Shown piece after piece: positions 42,032 to 50,584 of a stretch of DNA of 64,000 bases. The position numbers and the translations under genes were made by a program. Within the stretch, counting starts at the first letter, position 1; every line of letters begins with the position of its first letter. Source of the stretch: JACRAV01 sp964571235. GTDB lineage: Bacteria; Zixibacteria; MSB-5A5; GN15; FEB-12. Location: assembly GCA_964571235.1 (NCBI GenBank), contig CAZNAI010000004.1, forward strand, positions 62,001 through 126,000, given 5' to 3'. The notes below the pieces were generated by a model. The model did not search any database. It worked only from the letters and a program-made list of their open reading frames with translations, and was not told the origin of the DNA.

Positions 42032-42907
42032 GTGACGGCACAACAACAGGGAAAAGACAACGCGGCCGAACAGACCAGGTTCTGGGAGAAGATCGGGCTC
42101 ATGGCTGAGATCTCGGCGCTTTGTAGCGACCGAGGAGCCGATGAAACGATATATCAGACGGTCCTTGAGAAAATAGCGACAGCGGTTCCGTATGACTCCG
42201 CCACGTTGTACTTATGGGAATCGGAGAAGCAAAACTTTCAACAGCGCGCCGAAGTAAACGGGAAAGTGGATATCCTGTCGTTCCTGAATGTTGGTCACGG
42301 TTCCGGGGTGGCCGGTTTCGTGTCAGTAATAGAAAAGCCGCTCTTGTTGACAGAACGAAATCAGAGTGAGCATTTCGATCCCCGGAAGGACTATGCCACC
42401 ATCTTGGCTGTGCCGCTCAACAGCGCAGGCAAGCCAATCGGAGTGGTCAGTTTAGGGTGCCGTGCACCCGGAGCGCTCGGCGAAAAACATGTCCGACTGA
42501 TGACGGTCATTGCCGATCAGCTTTCGGTTTCAATCGAGCGACGCGAGTACGAGCGGACCATTACCAGGCAACACGGCGAACTGGAAGATGCCCACCGGCG
42601 TCTTAAGTCCGCCCAGGAACGACTGATTGCCCAGGAGACACTGGCCAGTGTCGCCCAGTTGGCGGCGACGGTCAACCACGAGATCAACAACCCGCTGGCG
42701 ATTGTAATCGGCAATGTCCAGTGTATGCTGGTGGAGAATACGACCATGACACAGAAGGCGCTCTCGCGTCTTCGGCGGATAGAAGAAGCGGCTTTGCGTA
42801 TTTCAGAAACGAATCGGAAATTGATCGAGATCAACCAAGTCGTGAGCGAGTCGTATCTGGGATCCGGCGAGCGAATGCTAAACCTTGAAAAGTCGACCGT
42901 GAAGTGA
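42032..42907 (+). CDS. GAF and HisKA protein lacking the kinase ATPase domain
   Basis: The 291-residue protein starts at GTG 42032. Residues about 25-170 are a GAF domain (ETIYQTVLEKIATAVPYDSA, ILAVPLNSAGKPIGVVSLG). A coiled coil follows, then a HisKA dimerisation helix with the phospho-acceptor H-box SVAQLAATVNHEINNPLAIV. The protein ends about 65 residues later, where the HATPase domain should begin; no N, G1 or G2 boxes exist here or in the next frame. It could be a phosphotransfer protein or a scaffold for the two receiver proteins downstream. Confidence 0.8.
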   Translation: MTAQQQGKDNAAEQTRFWEKIGLMAEISALCSDRGADETIYQTVLEKIATAVPYDSATLYLWESEKQNFQQRAEVNGKVDILSFLNVGHGSGVAGFVSVIEKPLLLTERNQSEHFDPRKDYATILAVPLNSAGKPIGVVSLGCRAPGALGEKHVRLMTVIADQLSVSIERREYERTITRQHGELEDAHRRLKSAQERLIAQETLASVAQLAATVNHEINNPLAIVIGNVQCMLVENTTMTQKALSRLRRIEEAALRISETNRKLIEINQVVSESYLGSGERMLNLEKSTVK

Positions 42908-42916
42908 CGGAGAGAT

Positions 42917-43312
42917 ATGGAAAAACAAACTGCACAATCACCGGCGACTGAACGAGTCCGCAAAAACGAACTGGCATTACTTACGTCGGTCGATAGTCTG
43001 AGCGATGAGGTAAAGGCGCTGGCCCTGAACATTGCGCTCTATCTGGCCAAGGCGCGCGCCGATAAGGGCTCCGCGACACTTGATCGGTTGGAGCCTGAAT
43101 TCGTGCGATTGGTCAATGCCACCGTCAGAGTGGTGACAGATTTGGCGGGAGTGCTCAATGCCGCCCGAAACAACGAAGTCATGGTGTACGAAATCCCCAG
43201 CGGCCGAGTTACCCATGACCATATCGAGCAGAGATTACAGGGGATTTTGAACCAATGCGGAAATCTGCTCCGACAATTGGGGGGCGCGGAGACGCCCCGA
43301 ACCGATGAGTAA
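42917..43312 (+). CDS. Small helical protein, unknown
   Basis: A 131-residue protein predicted to be all helical (VDSLSDEVKALALNIALYLA, FVRLVNATVRVVTDLAGVLN). I recognise no domain. The size and helical character would suit a histidine-phosphotransfer-like partner, but there is no clear Hpt motif (the only candidate His is in GRVTHDHIEQ). It lies nine bases after the GAF/HisKA gene and 47 before a receiver gene. Confidence 0.55.
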   Translation: MEKQTAQSPATERVRKNELALLTSVDSLSDEVKALALNIALYLAKARADKGSATLDRLEPEFVRLVNATVRVVTDLAGVLNAARNNEVMVYEIPSGRVTHDHIEQRLQGILNQCGNLLRQLGGAETPRTDE

Positions 43313-43359
43313 ACGAAACTCCAGTAATACCGATAATACTTTAATAGAAGAGATACCAT

Positions 43360-43788
43360 ATGATGACGACCATGACCGCCGAACTGGACAAACTAGCCAA
43401 AGCCGCCGCAGAGCGCGGCAAACCGTACCGGATACTTATTGTCGACGACGAACGCTGGGTGCGCGATGTCTTCAAAGATTTTTGCGATCTGACGCAGGCG
43501 TTTGAAATCGAATTGGCCGGCTCCGGGATTGAAGCAATTGAAAAAATCGAGGCGGGCAGGTTTGATCTGGTCACCATGGATTTGATTATGCCCGAGATGT
43601 CGGGGGTCGATGCGCTATCAGAGATCAAGGCGCGGGCGCCAAAAACGCCCGTGATGGTGATCACTGGGAATGCTACCGACCGTATGGTTACCCAAGCGGG
43701 TGTGCAGGGGGCATGTAGGGTAATGTACAAGCCGATTCTGCTGGAGGAATTTGTTGCCGAGGTGAGCCGTTCGCTGGGGATCAAGTAA
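43360..43788 (+). CDS. Single-domain response regulator
   Basis: A 142-residue CheY-like receiver with all key residues: acidic pair in LIVDDERW, phospho-acceptor Asp in FDLVTMDLIMPEMSG, Thr in VMVITGN, Lys in VMYKPI. There is no output domain. A 23-residue leader before the fold is extra. It follows the GAF/HisKA gene and is a likely partner. Confidence 0.9.
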   Translation: MMTTMTAELDKLAKAAAERGKPYRILIVDDERWVRDVFKDFCDLTQAFEIELAGSGIEAIEKIEAGRFDLVTMDLIMPEMSGVDALSEIKARAPKTPVMVITGNATDRMVTQAGVQGACRVMYKPILLEEFVAEVSRSLGIK

Positions 43789-43832
43789 CCCGGCCGTAGA
43801 TTCAACAACGGGAACAGAGGGGATTTGTTGTT

Positions 43833-44234
43833 ATGAAGCAGACTATCAACATTCTGGTTGTCGACGACGAATTGATGATGCGGAAATTGGTTGAGAAGAT
43901 TTTAAGCCGAGATGGTTTTCAGGTCGCGCTGGCGTCCGACGGCCGCGAGGCGCTCAGCCTGCTGGCCGAGCGAAAATTCGACATCGTGATTTCCGATATC
44001 AAGATGCCTGAGATGAATGGCTTTGAGCTTCTACAAGCGATCAAAAGAGATTATCCCACAACCGCAGTTATTATGATGACTGCCTATGGCGATACGTATT
44101 CGGTAAAAGATGCGCTGTTGCTGGGCGCTGATGAGTATGTCACCAAGCCGTTCCAGAGTCAGGAAATAGCCCTGATGGTCGAGCGAACTTACTGGCGGAT
44201 TATCTCCGGACAGAAGCAATCACAGTCGGTCTGA
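43833..44234 (+). CDS. Single-domain response regulator
   Basis: A 133-residue CheY-like receiver: LVVDDELMMRKLVEKIL, FDIVISDIKMPEMNG, VIMMTAYG and YVTKPF. The C-terminal helix is extended (YWRIISGQKQSQSV). It ends the long flagellar and signalling cluster and is followed by a terminator. Confidence 0.9.
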   Translation: MKQTINILVVDDELMMRKLVEKILSRDGFQVALASDGREALSLLAERKFDIVISDIKMPEMNGFELLQAIKRDYPTTAVIMMTAYGDTYSVKDALLLGADEYVTKPFQSQEIALMVERTYWRIISGQKQSQSV

Positions 44235-44258
44235 GATTGTTGTTAAAGCTGAAATTCC

Positions 44259-44283
44259 GAGCCGGCCGCAAGCCGGCTCTTTG
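44259..44283 (+). terminator. Terminator of the flagellar/signalling cluster
   Basis: GAGCCGGC and GCCGGCTC form an eight-pair stem around CGCAA, followed by TTTG. Confidence 0.75.
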
Positions 44284-44341
44284 CGTTTATGAGTGTCGTC
44301 GGCCACTGATTCGCCTTCAGACATTGTGCGAGCCGACGCAG

Positions 44342-44387
44342 GTGTCAGGTCTCGCCACGGCTGAAACCGTGGGCTAGGACCTGACAC
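44342..44387. repeat. Nested hairpin repeat
   Basis: Outer arms GTGTCAGGTC and GACCTGACAC enclose an inner stem CCACGG/CCGTGG. The outer arms match those at 11414-11455, where the inner stem is different. Confidence 0.75.
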
Positions 44388-44483
44388 AACACCGTCGTAC
44401 CGGCACTTGTGGTTCTGGGCTTGAAAATCCGCTTGAAGGAGAGAAGGGATAGCGGTATATTGGCGTTCCCGAAATCGTGATGT

Positions 44484-44578
44484 GGAGAGGTGGCCGAGCT
44501 GGTCGAAGGCGGCGGATTGCTAATCCGTTATAGGGGCTTAAATCTCTATCCAGGGTTCGAATCCCTGCCTCTCCGCCA
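44484..44578 (+). tRNA. tRNA-Ser(GCU)
   Basis: The acceptor stem GGAGAGG (44484-44490) pairs perfectly with CCTCTCC (44568-44574). The discriminator G and an encoded CCA follow. The anticodon loop TTGCTAA gives anticodon GCU. A long variable arm (around TAGGGGCTTAAATCTCTA) marks a class II tRNA, as expected for serine. The T loop is GGTTCGAATCC. The gene reads AGC/AGU codons. Confidence 0.95.
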
Positions 44579-44851
44579 GACTTTGTCTGGACTATGGGCC
44601 TTCGGCGCGTACCGATTGGCAGAGTTCCTAAACGTTCAAGTCCAATCGAACTTTAGCCGGTACTGGCTCGACCTTGCCAGCCATGTGGCTGGACCTTGGG
44701 CCTTCGGCGCGTCGTATCAAGATTTCATCCAAACATTGTAGTTCGATAGGTATCCCACGTCCTCCGCCAGACTTTGTCTGGACTATGGGCCTTCGGCGCT
44801 TTGTATCAAAATTTCAGCCAAACATCGAATTTCGATGTGTACTCCACGTCC
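44571..44851. repeat. tRNA-linked tandem repeat
   Basis: A 38-base sequence that begins in the last eight bases of the tRNA (CTCCGCCAGACTTTGTCTGG, then ACTATGGGCCTTCGGCGC) recurs at 44762-44799. A variant with a changed stem (CCAGCCATGTGGCTGG) lies at 44675-44710. The second and third copies also share a tail of about 50 bases (GTATCAAGATTTCA..., ending CCACGTCC), giving two tandem units of 88-90 bases. No gene is seen. Confidence 0.8.
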
Positions 44852-44904
44852 TTCGCATGATCCATACTGGCTCAACCGTAAGCAGAGATCGCTGAGGTCG
44901 CTCC

Positions 44905-44955
44905 GTCCTTCGACAGGCTCACCCTTCGACAAGCTCAGGGTGACGTCGCTCCTCG
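44905..44955. repeat. TCGACAAGCTCAGG-type repeats
   Basis: Two inverted copies of the CCTTCGACA(A/G)GCTCA element lie back to back (CTTCGACAGGCTCA, then CCCTTCGACAAGCTCAGGG), as at 11153-11232. The remaining bases to 45060 hold nothing I recognise. Confidence 0.65.
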
Positions 44956-45063
44956 CAACTACTGTGCCGTGGACTTTCTAAGAAAGTTATGCATCGTGGC
45001 TTACCAAGGCCGAGAGCTGGGACAATGATTGAAAATTGGGATACCGGGGAAAATAAGAGGAAG

Positions 45064-46554
45064 CTATTTCACCAGAATCATCTTCTTCGTGATTGTCAAA
45101 TCAGAAGTCGTCAACGAATAGAAGTAGATTCCGGAAGCCACTTCGGAGTGGCGATCGTCGGTGCCGTCCCAGTCAAGCTGGAACAGACCGGCGCTGTGGG
45201 TGGATTCCTCGAAGCGCCGGACTTGTTGTCCGAGTACATTGTAGATTGTCAGTGTCACAGCCGCTCGACGAGGGAGTGTGAACTGGATATGCGTGGCGCC
45301 GTTGAACGGATTCGGGTAGTTTTGCAGAAGAGCGTAGCCGTCGGGGAGTGATTCAATCGGAAGCTCTTCGACCGGTGTCGGCGAATCGCCCGTTACGCTC
45401 AACATATACAAATCAGTTCCACCGGTGGCAAATGAATAGGAGTATCCGCATAATAGATAGTTCCCTTTGTGATCAATCGAGACATTACGGCAGTAGTCAG
45501 ACAATGTGCCGCCGTAGGTTTTGCTCCAGATCACACCGCCGATTGGATTGAGCTTAAGCAAGTACATGTCGACCGCACCGGCGCCGAATGATTCGGTGGT
45601 CCCGCCGACAATCAGATCTCCGCTTGGAGTTGTGCGAATGGAGTAGGCGCGATCATCTTTCGTGCCGCCGTAGGTCTGCTCCCACATGACATTTCCATCA
45701 GGGGAAATATCCACGATGTAGGCATCGTTGTAGCCGAGGCCATAAGAGCTGGTCGCACCGGCTATGACATAGTCGCCGAAATTGGAAATCTCAAGCGCGT
45801 ATCCGTTGTCGGCTTTGTCGCCGCCAAACGTCTTTGCCCATACGGAGTCGCCGGCAAAGCTCGTTTTCACAGCATAGATGCTTGAGTATCCCGCGCCGAA
45901 TGAGCCGGTCGATCCGATCGCGACATATCCGTCGAAAGCCTCTCGCACCACCATGCCCGATTCGCCGCCAACGCCACCGAATGTTCGCGCCCAGATAGAA
46001 TCGCCGGTCATCGACATTTTGAAAAGCCAAAGGTCGCCATAACCAGCGCCCGATGAGCTGGTTGTTCCGCAGACAATCAGGTTGCCGTCTGACGTAGATC
46101 GCACTGACCAGGCCTCGTCGCTGTTAGCGCCGCCGTAGGTTTTGCTCCAACGGAGCGAACCGTCCGAATTGACAGCGAGAATTATCATATCTTCTTTGCC
46201 TGCCCCTGAAGAGGCAGTTGATCCAACGACTATACATCCGCTGTCGTTTGTCGCGATGACATCACGGCCGAAATCAGTTGACGCGCCGCCGAAAGTTCGG
46301 CTCCAAAGAGTGTCACCGATTGAATCTACCTTGAGGACATAGATGTCATGATCGCCATTTCCAAAGGAGTACGTTGAGCCGGCGACAAAGAGGCCGCCGT
46401 CGGTGGTCGGAGCGCTGGAATACCCGGCGTCGTTATAGTAGCCACCGTAGTGACCCGACCAAACGGTGTTTTGCCCATGCGCTGTCCCGCCCAATACGAG
46501 TAGTATTGCAAATAGGGAGACTACAAATGTCTGTCGCAATCCAATAGCTGACAT
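45064..46554 (-). CDS. Secreted seven-repeat propeller protein with T9SS sorting domain
   Basis: The 496-residue protein starts at ATG 46554 with a signal peptide (TFVVSLFAILLVLGGTAHGQ). Seven repeats of about 52 residues follow, each with W(S/A)KT(F/Y)GG..., ...G.I..G.T.S.GAG..D..LLK. They begin VWSGHYGG, LWSRTFGG, RWSKTYGG, IWARTFGG, VWAKTFGG, MWEQTYGG and IWSKTYGG, which fits a seven-bladed propeller. The end is a type IX sorting domain: NYPNPFNGATHIQFTLPRRA, GLFQLDWDGTDDR, VASGIYFYSL, KKMILVK. It is divergent from the pilus cluster. Confidence 0.85.
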   Translation of the reverse strand: MSAIGLRQTFVVSLFAILLVLGGTAHGQNTVWSGHYGGYYNDAGYSSAPTTDGGLFVAGSTYSFGNGDHDIYVLKVDSIGDTLWSRTFGGASTDFGRDVIATNDSGCIVVGSTASSGAGKEDMIILAVNSDGSLRWSKTYGGANSDEAWSVRSTSDGNLIVCGTTSSSGAGYGDLWLFKMSMTGDSIWARTFGGVGGESGMVVREAFDGYVAIGSTGSFGAGYSSIYAVKTSFAGDSVWAKTFGGDKADNGYALEISNFGDYVIAGATSSYGLGYNDAYIVDISPDGNVMWEQTYGGTKDDRAYSIRTTPSGDLIVGGTTESFGAGAVDMYLLKLNPIGGVIWSKTYGGTLSDYCRNVSIDHKGNYLLCGYSYSFATGGTDLYMLSVTGDSPTPVEELPIESLPDGYALLQNYPNPFNGATHIQFTLPRRAAVTLTIYNVLGQQVRRFEESTHSAGLFQLDWDGTDDRHSEVASGIYFYSLTTSDLTITKKMILVK

Positions 46555-46796
46555 TGTTGTTCTGCTCAATCTTTGAACAGTTCCTATTGATAGTATCGGC
46601 CTGCTCCACCGTTTCTTTAGGGGCTGAGGATGAGGCGACCACACCATACCCCTCCATTGAATCAACCGCGTCGACTTTCCCGGGCGATCATTGTAAATTG
46701 TTGCCATATAGTAGCTTACGCATGAGTAACGAACTGGCATGCGCCATGCAGTTTCACTCTTTGATAAGAGGAATGGAACAGTTGCATGGAGGAATT

Positions 46797-47318
46797 ATGC
46801 GTGCAAAGAAAATGCTCGTAGCACTCACCACGATTGTTGTGGTGATAGCTAGCAACGCGATGTCGCAAGAGCGGGCGTCGATTCAGGCGCTGGCGACCGT
46901 CGTGTCGTCGTTATCAATCACCGGTACGAATGACCTGCAGTTTGGAACAGTCACGCCGGGGGTGAGCAAGGCGGTGGACAAGTCAACGGTTGGTTTTGCC
47001 GGCGAGTGGTCGATCACCGGAACGGCGGCGGCAGAGATTTCAATCGATTTCGCTTTGCCGACTCAGTTGCAGACTTCGGATAGTCTGGGGCGAATGGATA
47101 TCTCGTTTCGGCCGAACGACGCTTCTTGGAGCAACGGCGTGACGAATCAGTCGGCTCCGAGCGGTGTGCTCAATCCTAATGGTCCGACAGCGCAGAGGAT
47201 AGGCGCGGGGGGGCAAATGTTTGTCTGGGTGGGCGGTGTGGTTGATCCTCGACTATGGCAGACCGGGGGTGATTATTCAGCGGAGATCATGCTGACAATC
47301 GCGTACACCGGCAACTGA
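46797..47318 (+). CDS. DUF4402-like pilin candidate A
   Basis: A 173-residue secreted protein; ATG 46797 follows ATGGAGGAATT. After the signal peptide come VSSLSITGTNDLQFGTVTPG, a central WSITGTAAAEISIDFALP and the end GGDYSAEIMLTIAYTGN. These match the DUF4402 pattern (LDFG.V..G, ..A.I...LP, G.Y...I.LTV.YTG). An alternating hydrophobic strand just after the signal peptide could act as donor strand in subunit polymerisation. First gene of the chaperone-usher cluster. Confidence 0.72.
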   Translation: MRAKKMLVALTTIVVVIASNAMSQERASIQALATVVSSLSITGTNDLQFGTVTPGVSKAVDKSTVGFAGEWSITGTAAAEISIDFALPTQLQTSDSLGRMDISFRPNDASWSNGVTNQSAPSGVLNPNGPTAQRIGAGGQMFVWVGGVVDPRLWQTGGDYSAEIMLTIAYTGN

Positions 47319-47435
47319 GCTGGTGAGTAGATGCACAGTTGATATTGGACGGGCCGGGCTAACACTGGTTCGACCTTGACAGTCTTGGGAATTGAAGTAG
47401 GTTACTGATGTACCTATCACAAGGCATCGGTAATC

Positions 47436-47792
47436 TTGCGTCATTGTACAGTACTCGCACTTTTATCATTCTTCTTTGTCGGTTCGGCCGTATCGCCTGC
47501 GCCCTACGGCGTCTCGGGCGTGATCTCGGCGCACGCGACGGTTTCTCAGCCGGTGGGAATGGTGGATTCACCATTTCAAGAGACAGGTGCGCCAGTGATC
47601 GGTGTAGAATCTTCGGGGGTCTCGTTTTTGCTGGTTGGTCCGCGAGTGGGAAACATGATCGTCATGATTGACGGTACAGAAATTCCCCGGGAGCGATTCG
47701 AACGCTCTCTTGCCAATATTGATCAGCTCAATCTCGATTACTCACAGGTACATACATCGTCTGTTATCACACTCATATACTGCGATAACTGA
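47436..47792 (+). CDS. Small secreted protein, possible minor subunit B
   Basis: A 118-residue protein starting at TTG 47436 with a signal peptide (TVLALLSFFFVGSAVS). The end SSVITLIYCDN resembles the final strand of the DUF4402 subunits around it, but the LDFG and G.A.I..LP marks are absent. It may be an adaptor or tip subunit, or an unrelated protein in the cluster. The start codon and weak ribosome site make the exact N-terminus uncertain. Confidence 0.5.
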   Translation: MRHCTVLALLSFFFVGSAVSPAPYGVSGVISAHATVSQPVGMVDSPFQETGAPVIGVESSGVSFLLVGPRVGNMIVMIDGTEIPRERFERSLANIDQLNLDYSQVHTSSVITLIYCDN

Positions 47793-47842
47793 GGGCGCCA
47801 GTTCAACGTTGACTCGCACGGCGGCCTCTTCTACTATTCAGC

Positions 47843-48340
47843 ATGGTTGGTGGGTATTTCAAGTCGATTGCAATTTGCGCCGGAATAGTATGTGCGTTGC
47901 TCGTCTGCGCTGAACCGGTGAAGAGTCAGGCAATTGATGTTACCTTGGTTAACAACTTGGTGTTCGGAAATGTCTTTTCGGGGATACCCAAGACAATTTC
48001 AAAGCAGGCCGCCGGCGCCGCCGCTGAATTTCATGTTTCCGGAACCGCAGGCGCAGAGGTGCTGATCACTTTTCTGAATCTTCCGCGGTATATCAACCAG
48101 AGCGGCTACTCAATGAATGTCATATTCAATGACAACGACTGCGCTATGGATTCCTCGGCGACGCCCAATCAATCGAGCCCTGGGTATGACAATGTGAATC
48201 CGTGGCAACCGATCACCTATCGTCTGGGTTCGAACGGACTGACCATATGGCTCGGCGCCACTATTATTCCAAACATTGGTCAAAAACCGGGCAATTACAC
48301 CGGGCCGATTCAGCTTAAGGCCGAATATACCGGCAACTGA
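47843..48340 (+). CDS. DUF4402-like pilin candidate C
   Basis: A 165-residue protein with a signal peptide (ICAGIVCALLVCAEPVKSQ). The strand VTLVNNLVFGNVFSGIPKTI corresponds to the LDFGNV motif of the later subunits, and EFHVSGTAGAEVLITFLNLP and NYTGPIQLKAEYTGN correspond to the remaining marks. It is the most diverged subunit. No clear ribosome site precedes ATG 47843. Confidence 0.65.
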   Translation: MVGGYFKSIAICAGIVCALLVCAEPVKSQAIDVTLVNNLVFGNVFSGIPKTISKQAAGAAAEFHVSGTAGAEVLITFLNLPRYINQSGYSMNVIFNDNDCAMDSSATPNQSSPGYDNVNPWQPITYRLGSNGLTIWLGATIIPNIGQKPGNYTGPIQLKAEYTGN

Positions 48341-48476
48341 TTTCGGGCCTGTTCAACCGGACGCCAATTTTCATCTTGGCCTGCCAAATCGGGGCCGCTT
48401 GCCTCTACCATAGACAATTCCCTTCCGATTCAAAGTTCAGAAGAGAGAACATGGAGAAAAGTCCGGGAGACTGCTT

Positions 48477-49016
48477 ATGAAGAAGAAGATCCTGATCGCG
48501 GCGGGAATTTTGTGTTTCGCGGGTTCGTCCGTACGCTCACAGGATGTCGCCAATGGCCTCGCGATCGCCAACGTATTGGCGACGCTCACAGTAACCGCTA
48601 CCCAGCCGCTCGACTTTGGCAATGTCTTTCAAGGGGTAGCCAAGACGCAAGATGAGACCAGCGACGCCCTGTCCGGGATATTCACGATTGCCGGCGAACC
48701 GAATGCCGCATTGGCCATCTTGTTCACGCTCCCGGATTACATTGCGCTGGCCAGCGGCGCCGATCGCATGACTATCAGCTTCAGCGGTTCGGACTGTACA
48801 TTCTCGGTGTTAGCCGCCGCCGCCCCCTCGACACCGTCAGCTCCCGGCGCCGGGGCACTGCTTGATCAAAATCCAAGAAATCTCTTAGGGACAACTGTCG
48901 GAGCGGGTGGTGTATCCCAGTTGTTTCTCGGCGGACGAGTGACGCCGTCGGTTAATCAATCCGCCGGTGCATACACTGGCGATGTGCTCTGCACGGTGGC
49001 TTACACCGGTTCCTGA
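48477..49016 (+). CDS. DUF4402 pilin candidate D
   Basis: A 179-residue protein (signal peptide ILIAAGILCFAGSSVRSQ). It has the full family run: ATLTVTATQPLDFGNVFQGV, AKTQDETSDALSGIFTIAGE, LFTLPDYIALASGADRM and AAPSTPSAPGAGALLD, ending VLCTVAYTGS. It is closely related to the next two subunits, so D, E and F arose by tandem duplication. A hairpin with a short T run follows. Confidence 0.8.
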   Translation: MKKKILIAAGILCFAGSSVRSQDVANGLAIANVLATLTVTATQPLDFGNVFQGVAKTQDETSDALSGIFTIAGEPNAALAILFTLPDYIALASGADRMTISFSGSDCTFSVLAAAAPSTPSAPGAGALLDQNPRNLLGTTVGAGGVSQLFLGGRVTPSVNQSAGAYTGDVLCTVAYTGS

Positions 49017-49058
49017 GCCTCGATCTCTGTCCTCTAATACAATCATAGGTCAATTCTG

Positions 49059-49081
49059 AACGGCCCGTTGGCGGGCCGTTT
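49059..49081 (+). terminator. Possible terminator or attenuator after subunit D
   Basis: AACGGCCCG and CGGGCCGTT form a nine-pair stem around TTGG, followed by only a few T. It could end or reduce transcription between subunits D and E. Confidence 0.5.
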
Positions 49082-49127
49082 ATGTTATTGCCTAACAACG
49101 CGATATGGGGAGCGATCCATAAAGTAA

Positions 49128-49159
49128 GGTGGGCGGTAAGCAGGCAAGCGCCCTCACCG
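49128..49159 (+). promoter_or_regulatory. Structured leader upstream of subunit E
   Basis: GGTGGGCG pairs with CGCCCTCACC (two-base bulge) in a 214-base leader. I compared it by eye with the c-di-GMP-I riboswitch and do not see that consensus. An unknown regulatory RNA or a simple stabilising hairpin are both possible. Confidence 0.35.
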
Positions 49160-49297
49160 GGGCCGGAACTGCCGCAATTCGCAAAAAAAGGGATATGGGC
49201 TGTTAAGAAAATGATCTGACTGTCGATCTAACTGAGCAAGAGAATGACAGTAACTCGTGCAATTGCACAAGGATTAAACAGCGAAGTGGAGACTTCA

Positions 49298-49867
49298 ATG
49301 AAGAGCATGCCTATCTGGCTGAAGAAAGCGCTCGTGATCTCGTTGGTAGCGATACCAGCGGTGATTATGTCGTTTTCTCAAGCTAAGTCACAGGATGTCG
49401 CGGTTGGGCAAGCCCAGGCCACAGTACTGGCCACCCTTTCAGTCACGGCCACGCAGTCCCTCGATTTCGGCAACGTGTATCAGGGAGTTGCGAAAACGCA
49501 AGACGAAACAAGCGACGCGAACTCGGGGATCTTTACGATCACCGGTCAGGCCAGCGCCAGCATTTCCTGCTTCTTTCAGTTGCCGGAATATGTAGGCCTA
49601 GCAAATGGCACGGATCGGATGCCGATCAATTTCACGACAACCGACGCGACCTTTTCGATTCTTGCCGCCGCCGCACCCTCGACGCCTTCGGCTCCGGGAG
49701 CGGGCGCGACCTTGAACACTAATCCCCGCAATCTGACCGGCACCGGGATTGGCGTCGCTGGAACATCGCAGATTTTTCTCGGCGGTAAAGTGATACCGTC
49801 GGTCAATCAGACAGCCGGCAGTTATAGCGCAGATATCGTTCTGACGGTGTCGTACACCGGCAGTTGA
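49298..49867 (+). CDS. DUF4402 pilin candidate E
   Basis: A 189-residue protein; ATG 49298 is chosen because AAGTGGAGA lies before it and upstream residues do not look like a signal peptide. It has a signal peptide ending SQAKSQ, then QATVLATLSVTATQSLDFGN, VYQGVAKTQDETSDANSGIF, FQLPEYVGLANGTDRMPINF and the YTGS end. It is very similar to F (next gene). Confidence 0.82.
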   Translation: MKSMPIWLKKALVISLVAIPAVIMSFSQAKSQDVAVGQAQATVLATLSVTATQSLDFGNVYQGVAKTQDETSDANSGIFTITGQASASISCFFQLPEYVGLANGTDRMPINFTTTDATFSILAAAAPSTPSAPGAGATLNTNPRNLTGTGIGVAGTSQIFLGGKVIPSVNQTAGSYSADIVLTVSYTGS

Positions 49868-49934
49868 GATAAGGAATATTAAGAGAATAGGCACTTAAAG
49901 ATTGGGGCAGAGGCCCCGTGAGAAGGAGATGCAG

Positions 49935-50498
49935 ATGCGAGTTTTTTCGATGAAGAAAGTCAGTTGCGGCCTGGTTCTCCTGGCTGGACTGGCGATGACC
50001 ACGGCGCCGGCCGTTCACGCACAGGATGCCACCACCGGTTCGGCTACTGCCACCGTGTTGGCTGTTCTGTCTGTGACTGCAAGTCAGGCGTTGGATTTCG
50101 GCAACGTGTATCAGGGTGTTGCCAAGACGCAGGACGAGACCAGTGATGCCAATTCCGGTATCTTCACGATTACCGGCGCGGCGTCCTCAAATATCGCCTG
50201 CTACTTCCAGTTGCCCGAATACATTGCGCTGGCTAACGGTACTGACCGTATGCCGATCACCTTCAGCTCGACCGATGCGACGTTCTCCGTTCTGGATGCG
50301 GCCGCTCCGTCGACTCCGTCGGCTCCTGGCGCCGGCGCGACTCTGAATACCAGCCCGCGGAATCTGACCGGCACGGCGATTGGCGTCGGCGGCACGTCGC
50401 AGATTTTCCTCGGCGGTAAAGTGATTCCTTCGGTCAATCAGGCGGCGGGTGCGTATGCCGCCGATGTCGTGTTGACCGTGTCGTATACCGGTTCTTGA
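49935..50498 (+). CDS. DUF4402 pilin candidate F (probable major subunit)
   Basis: A 187-residue protein; ATG 49935 has GAAGGAGA nine bases upstream. It repeats the family run (ATVLAVLSVTASQALDFGNV, YQGVAKTQDETSDANSGIFT, FQLPEYIALANGTDRMPITF) and ends VVLTVSYTGS. The strong ribosome site and place next to the chaperone gene make it a good candidate for the major pilin. Confidence 0.82.
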   Translation: MRVFSMKKVSCGLVLLAGLAMTTAPAVHAQDATTGSATATVLAVLSVTASQALDFGNVYQGVAKTQDETSDANSGIFTITGAASSNIACYFQLPEYIALANGTDRMPITFSSTDATFSVLDAAAPSTPSAPGAGATLNTSPRNLTGTAIGVGGTSQIFLGGKVIPSVNQAAGAYAADVVLTVSYTGS

Positions 50499-50530
50499 TA
50501 GTTATTGTCGGGCGTTGCCCGATTTGTAGT

Positions 50531-50549
50531 CGCACAATGGATGTGTGCG
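50531..50549 (+). repeat. Palindrome with ATGGAT core
   Basis: CGCACA and TGTGCG flank AATGGATG... between pilin F and the chaperone gene. It may reduce read-through from the abundant pilin message. Its core resembles the palindrome at 29397-29412. Confidence 0.5.
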
Positions 50550-50584
50550 GCAGTGAATGGTTCGTAAACATAGGATGATTGAAC

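Noticed and set aside
49128..49190. c-di-GMP riboswitch before pilin E
   Set aside because: I could not find the conserved GEMM core sequences; only a simple bulged stem is visible.
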